A program made the translations under genes and the position numbers. Below the pieces are notes generated by a model. The model had not been told where the DNA came from. It ran no database searches and was given only the letters and a program-made list of their open reading frames with translations. From assembly GCA_900550815.1 (NCBI GenBank), contig URTW01000068.1, positions 1 through 9,884 of the forward strand: a stretch of DNA of 9,884 nucleotides, in the 5' to 3' direction. The DNA comes from an uncultured Collinsella sp. GTDB taxonomy: Bacteria; Actinomycetota; Coriobacteriia; Coriobacteriales; Coriobacteriaceae. Shown here piece by piece: positions 6,757-9,884 of this stretch (position 1 is its first letter; each line of letters begins with the position of its first letter).

Positions 6757-7977
6757 ATGGGGGAATTCGTGCCGCGGACCAAAACGCTCGGAGGGGAGTC
6801 GAACCTCGAAACCCCGGTCGAAACGCAGGCTGACGGAGCGCCGCTTATCCGCATAAGCGACCTGTCGGCGGGCTACGACAAGAAGGTCGTAGTCGAAGGC
6901 GTCGATCTGGAGGTTCGCGCGGGCGACGTCGTGGCGCTCATCGGGCCGAACGGCTCGGGCAAGTCGACCATCTTGAAAACCATCACACGCCATCTTGCAC
7001 CGCTTGCCGGCGCGGTCGAGCTCGACGGACGGGAGATTTCCCGATGGAAGACGGCGGAGTTCGCAAGGAACCTTGCCGTTATGCTGACAGATCGCCCCCG
7101 GACCGAGCTCCTCACCTGCCGCGATATCGTAGAGGCGGGAAGACATCCCTACACCGGGCGAATGGGCACACTCTCGCCCGACGACCATAGTCGGGTCGAC
7201 GAGGCAATGAAAACCGCACATGTGGAAGAGCTCGCCGAGCGCGACTTCATGCAGATAAGCGATGGGCAACGCCAGCGCGTCATGCTCGCACGCGCCATCG
7301 CGCAGGATCCGCGTGTGCTCGTGCTCGACGAGCCCACGTCGTATCTCGATATCCGCTACCAGATCGACCTGCTGCGAATACTTCGCCACCTTGCGAAATC
7401 GCGGAATGTGGCTGTCATCATGTCCATCCACGAACTCGAGCTCGCGCAGAAAAGCGCCGACAAGGTGATTTGCGTGAAGGACGGCCGGGTCTTCCGCGCC
7501 GGCGCACCCGAGGACATATTCACGCGAGAGACGATTGGCGAGCTCTACGGCCTTCAGCATGGCACCTTCAACGAGCGCTTCGGCAGCGTGGAAATTGGGC
7601 GCCCACACGGTGATGCGCACACGTTCGTCATCGCCGGCGCAGGTACGGGGTCGGCTGTGTTTCGCCAGCTCATCCGGCAGGGCAAGGCGTTCTACGCGGG
7701 CGTTCTGCACGAAGGGGACATCGACTGCGAGCTCGCGCGCGACCTGGCGACGGAATGCGTGGCCGAGCGCGCCTTCGAGCCGATCGGGGATAAAACCATA
7801 GCCCGCGCCAAAGAGCTCCTCGTCCACTGTGCGCGCCTTATTGTGTGCCCCGCCGCCTTCGGCACCATAAACGCCCGCAACGCAGAGCTCGTCGCCTTCG
7901 CACGCTCGCATGGTATCAAGGTCATGCAAGCGTGCGAAGGCGCATCGGAGGATTCCCATTTGGAGCGGGAAGGATAA
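6757..7977 (+). CDS. ABC transporter ATPase (FecE/BtuD-like) with C-terminal Rossmann-like domain
   Basis: This 406-aa protein powers the FecCD permease, but is longer than usual ATPases of this type (about 250-270 aa). Residues about 30-260 are the nucleotide-binding domain: Walker A GPNGSGKST (63-71), signature ISDGQRQRV (167-175) instead of LSGGQ, Walker B VLVLDEPTS with Asp191/Glu192, and H-loop His225. Where FecE has the Q-loop glutamine, the sequence is AVMLTDRPRTELLT, so by my alignment the Gln is replaced (about Thr111). Residues about 280-400 add a domain with a glycine-rich strand-turn FVIAGAGTGSAVFRQL, then FYAGVLHEGDIDCELA, AERAFEPIGDKT and FGTINARNAEL. This looks Rossmann-like; its ligand is unknown. 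The departures from consensus recur, as far as I recall, in similar ATPases of anaerobes, so they look family-specific, not decay. GTGAGG precedes the ATG, which abuts the permease stop. Confidence 0.9.
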   Translation: MGEFVPRTKTLGGESNLETPVETQADGAPLIRISDLSAGYDKKVVVEGVDLEVRAGDVVALIGPNGSGKSTILKTITRHLAPLAGAVELDGREISRWKTAEFARNLAVMLTDRPRTELLTCRDIVEAGRHPYTGRMGTLSPDDHSRVDEAMKTAHVEELAERDFMQISDGQRQRVMLARAIAQDPRVLVLDEPTSYLDIRYQIDLLRILRHLAKSRNVAVIMSIHELELAQKSADKVICVKDGRVFRAGAPEDIFTRETIGELYGLQHGTFNERFGSVEIGRPHGDAHTFVIAGAGTGSAVFRQLIRQGKAFYAGVLHEGDIDCELARDLATECVAERAFEPIGDKTIARAKELLVHCARLIVCPAAFGTINARNAELVAFARSHGIKVMQACEGASEDSHLEREG

Positions 7978-7994
7978 ACTGAACTTTCTTTTAA

Positions 7995-8087
7995 GGATCC
8001 TCAGGCTACAGCTCCTGCGCCGGCGAGGTCTACAAGGCGCCGGAGAACCTCGTGAACAGGAATTTCCACGCCGACGAGCCCAACTAG
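7995..8087 (+). mobile_element. Remnant of an IS3-family transposase (OrfB)
   Basis: One plus-strand frame between stops at 7992 and 8085 encodes about 30 residues including GYSSCAGEVYKAPENL and VNRNFHADEPN. This resembles the linker between the helix-turn-helix part and the catalytic rve domain of IS3-family OrfB proteins (YSSYAGE..APENLVNRDF.AD.PN), from family memory, not a search. Both ends are missing and no terminal inverted repeats were found, so it is a dead scrap. It fills most of the gap between the transporter operon and tetR, where base composition changes. Confidence 0.55.
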
Positions 8088-8089
8088 GC

Positions 8090-8701
8090 CTAATCCAAGC
8101 GAGATTCCAGACTCGACAGACCATTGAGAGTCAGATCGTTGGCGACCTCAGAGACACGCTCAATAGGAACCGAGCCGTCAGACAGTGCCCACGTGCGATA
8201 GATACCGATAATGCCCGACAGCAAAAACGCCAGATAGTAGTCGAACATCTCGTCCTTGAGACCTTGGGGCAGCAGATCGCGCTCGGCAATCTCGTGCTCG
8301 AGCGGCGCACGAAGACGAGCCATAAAATCATCGAGCGGAATATTCTCGATCAGCTGACGATTGAGCACGAGGTTGTTGCACAGCGCCTCGTTAACGGTTT
8401 TAAAGAAGGTCGCCGCCGCGCCAAGGGCGCGCTCGTTGGTGTCGCCGTCCATGGAAGCAAGTGTTTTCTCGACCGAGTCGACAATCATCTCCACAACATC
8501 GACGGCAATGGCATCGAGCAGGCCGTCAACCGTACCAAAGTGAACGTAAAAGGTCTTGCGGTCGACATTGGCCTCGCGCGCGATGGCACTCACCGTAATG
8601 TCTGCCAGCGGCTTTTCCATGAGCAGGCGCTCGAAAGCCGAAAGGATGGCATTCCGGCTGCGAACGATGCGGCGGTCAAGCCGCGGTTTGCAGGTTGCCA
8701 T
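8090..8701 (-). CDS. TetR/AcrR-family transcriptional regulator
   Basis: A 203-aa DNA-binding regulator, normal length for the family. The N-terminal TetR domain is clear: RRIVRSRNAILSAFERLLMEKPLADITVSAIAREANVDRKTFYVHFG spans about residues 9-55 (the helix-turn-helix is the part from ITVSAIA to YVHFG). The C-terminal ligand and dimer part has no recognised sub-family; an aromatic segment, FDYYLAFLLSGIIGIYRTW, near residues 155-175 is typical of TetR_C helices. I chose the ATG at 8701; an ATG at 8728 adds nine residues, and neither has a strong ribosome binding site. An inverted repeat at 8745-8768, upstream of the start, is a likely autoregulatory operator. It converges on the transporter operon and is separated from it by the IS remnant, so no regulatory link is implied. 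Targets and inducer are unknown. Confidence 0.9.
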   Translation of the reverse strand: MATCKPRLDRRIVRSRNAILSAFERLLMEKPLADITVSAIAREANVDRKTFYVHFGTVDGLLDAIAVDVVEMIVDSVEKTLASMDGDTNERALGAAATFFKTVNEALCNNLVLNRQLIENIPLDDFMARLRAPLEHEIAERDLLPQGLKDEMFDYYLAFLLSGIIGIYRTWALSDGSVPIERVSEVANDLTLNGLSSLESRLD

Positions 8702-8817
8702 GGGCGTGTCCCGTCGATATGCGAGCATTCATCAACAGATGAGAGATAATCTACGTAAGAGGATTATCCCCCATACAGCACAAATATGCCCCGCATCATG
8801 AAGAACGCACGACTGCC
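8702..8817 (-). other. Intergenic region upstream of tetR
   Basis: This 116-nt gap has no gene. It holds the operator-like dyad at 8745-8768 and A/T-rich patches. I see no intrinsic terminator for the flippase-like gene and no certain promoter. Confidence 0.5.
8745..8768. promoter_or_regulatory. Candidate TetR operator
   Basis: GATAATC (8745-8751) and its exact reverse complement GATTATC (8762-8768) are separated by 10 nt, giving a 24-bp dyad 44 nt upstream of the chosen tetR start. Size and placement suit a TetR-family dimer acting on its own gene. Part of the dyad resembles a minus-strand -10 box (GATAAT). No matching -35 box was certain. Confidence 0.45.
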
Positions 8818-9884
8818 CTACTGCGACTTAGGGTGCTTCTTCTTATTGAGTGCCGACGGAGATACGCGAATACCATCGCCTGTCTGGCGCACATAGACTT
8901 TATGAGCCGGCTTAGCGGCCCCAGAAGCCTTCTGAGCGTGCTTCTTGGGATCAACGGTAACAGCATTCGTGGGGTGCGGCTTAGTGGGAGCAGAGGGCGT
9001 CTGAGACGTGCGGCCGAGTTTGCGCATCACGCGATCCCAGCGCGCATGGATGCTCTCGTTGTGGGCGCTCTTAAGGCCCAACAGGGGCGCAGCCAAAATG
9101 GTCGGCGCAATGAACGTAATGAGGCGCCACAGCAGATAGCCGGCGGTCGAAGCCGACCCAAAGAAATGACCCAAGAACAATGCAAAGCCACCCTCAGCGC
9201 CACCAGTTCCACCGGGCAAGGGGACCGCAGAGCTCAGAAGCTGGACAAAGGCGCTCGCGGCCATGACCGAGAAAAAGTCGACCTCGTGGTGGCCAAAGGC
9301 AAGCATCAGGAAATACGGCACCAGATAGAAAAACGCGAGCTGCAGCATGGTGATAAACACGGTGAGCAGCATGGAAGAAAAATGTCCGGCTGAAAGCTTG
9401 AACTTCTCGGAGAAGGAGTAGATCTCGCCGTCGACAAACGTGCGCCATCCCTCGATCTTAGTGGCCGAGACACCAATGCGCTCAAACCAATTGATGATGC
9501 AATGGGCAACGCGCGTGACGGTCTTAGGCATGAGCGCGACGGCGAAGATGCCCAGCAAGATGCAGCAGTGTCCACCAAAGCTAAAGACGCACAGCAACGT
9601 CATATCGCCATAGCGATCGGCAAAAAACGGCATGCGAGCAAGCAATAGGATAGCGCCCCAGGCAACGAGGCCAAACTGGTACACGATAAAGCGCGTGAAC
9701 TGCGTGGCGCCAGCCTCGCCGACATTTTGGCCCGCCTTGGTCAGGCGGTAGATCTGGGCGGGAGTCGAGCCCATCATCATAGGTGTGAGGTTGCCAAAGA
9801 AGATGCCACTCGCCTCGACCGAGATCAGGTCGCGAATGCCAACGGGTGAATTGGGGTCGAGCCAGACAGCGATCGCATAGGCCA
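8818..9884 (-). CDS. Flippase-like / lysylphosphatidylglycerol-synthase-type membrane protein, 5' end missing
   Basis: The frame stays open to the right edge, so the true start lies outside; about 355 codons are visible. The ATG at 9780 is internal, because upstream codons (ending GIFFGNLTPMMMG) continue the conserved core. FFGNLTPMMMGSTPAQIYRL together with a later PLPGGTGGAEGGFALFLGHF is the pattern of the UPF0104/LPG_synthase_TM (flippase-like) family: polytopic inner membrane proteins, some linked to lipid or polyprenyl-lipid transfer across the membrane. Hydrophobic segments recur along the protein. It ends in a cytosol-like, Lys/Pro-rich tail of about 70 residues (KPHPTNAV, KKHPKSQ) with no recognised domain. 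No aminoacyl-lipid synthase (MprF C-terminal) domain is present downstream, so MprF function is not supported. It lies upstream of tetR on the same strand, 116 nt apart. Confidence 0.85.
   Translation of the reverse strand, partial: AYAIAVWLDPNSPVGIRDLISVEASGIFFGNLTPMMMGSTPAQIYRLTKAGQNVGEAGATQFTRFIVYQFGLVAWGAILLLARMPFFADRYGDMTLLCVFSFGGHCCILLGIFAVALMPKTVTRVAHCIINWFERIGVSATKIEGWRTFVDGEIYSFSEKFKLSAGHFSSMLLTVFITMLQLAFFYLVPYFLMLAFGHHEVDFFSVMAASAFVQLLSSAVPLPGGTGGAEGGFALFLGHFFGSASTAGYLLWRLITFIAPTILAAPLLGLKSAHNESIHARWDRVMRKLGRTSQTPSAPTKPHPTNAVTVDPKKHAQKASGAAKPAHKVYVRQTGDGIRVSPSALNKKKHPKSQ

Noticed and set aside
6481..8124. A 547-codon open frame on the minus strand.
   Set aside because: It lies opposite the permease and ATPase genes, which carry clear family motifs. 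The frame is open only because GC-rich coding DNA lacks stops in the complementary frame, and its protein is unlike any family I know.

Overview
The window looks like chromosomal DNA from an anaerobic, GC-rich actinobacterium. The class Coriobacteriia (Collinsella/Olsenella/Eggerthella relatives) is my best guess, from protein style, high GC, an anaerobic-type cobalamin pathway and the flavour of the transporter family. The species is not determined.

Layout. (1) Positions 1-2072, minus strand: an anaerobic corrin-ring operon read right to left, cbiF (cobM), cbiD, and the first 34 codons of cbiL/cobI running off the left edge. The genes are packed with a 1-nt gap and an 8-nt overlap. (2) Positions 2073-2530: divergent control region. 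It holds a near-consensus sigma-70 promoter (TTGACA-N17-TATCAT), a cobalamin riboswitch on the plus strand, and a structured leader that could hide the ribosome binding site of the next gene. (3) Positions 2531-7977, plus strand: five genes, namely an exported CbiK-type cobaltochelatase (twin-arginine signal plus lipobox), a small lipoprotein with a beta-rich domain, a substrate-binding lipoprotein carrying a related domain at its N-terminus, a FecCD-type permease, and an ATPase with an extra Rossmann-like C-terminal domain. Three back-to-back hairpins lie between the first two genes. (4) Positions about 7995-8087: a short remnant that looks like an IS3-family transposase. (5) Positions 8090-9884, minus strand: a TetR-family regulator with a likely operator, and a flippase-like/LPG-synthase-type membrane protein running off the right edge. 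These are visibly less GC-rich than the genes to the left.

How it fits together. The leftward operon makes the corrin ring by the early-cobalt route. The rightward operon, under B12 control, puts a metal chelatase and tetrapyrrole-type binding domains outside the membrane and pairs them with a FecBCD/BtuFCD-like importer. I infer a corrinoid, cobalt or haem-type tetrapyrrole capture module in which metal insertion or removal happens outside the cytoplasm, coupled to import. Substrate and direction of chelation cannot be read from sequence. This module is the most interesting part of the window. The IS remnant and the change in base composition around 8000-8090 suggest that the left and right parts have different histories.
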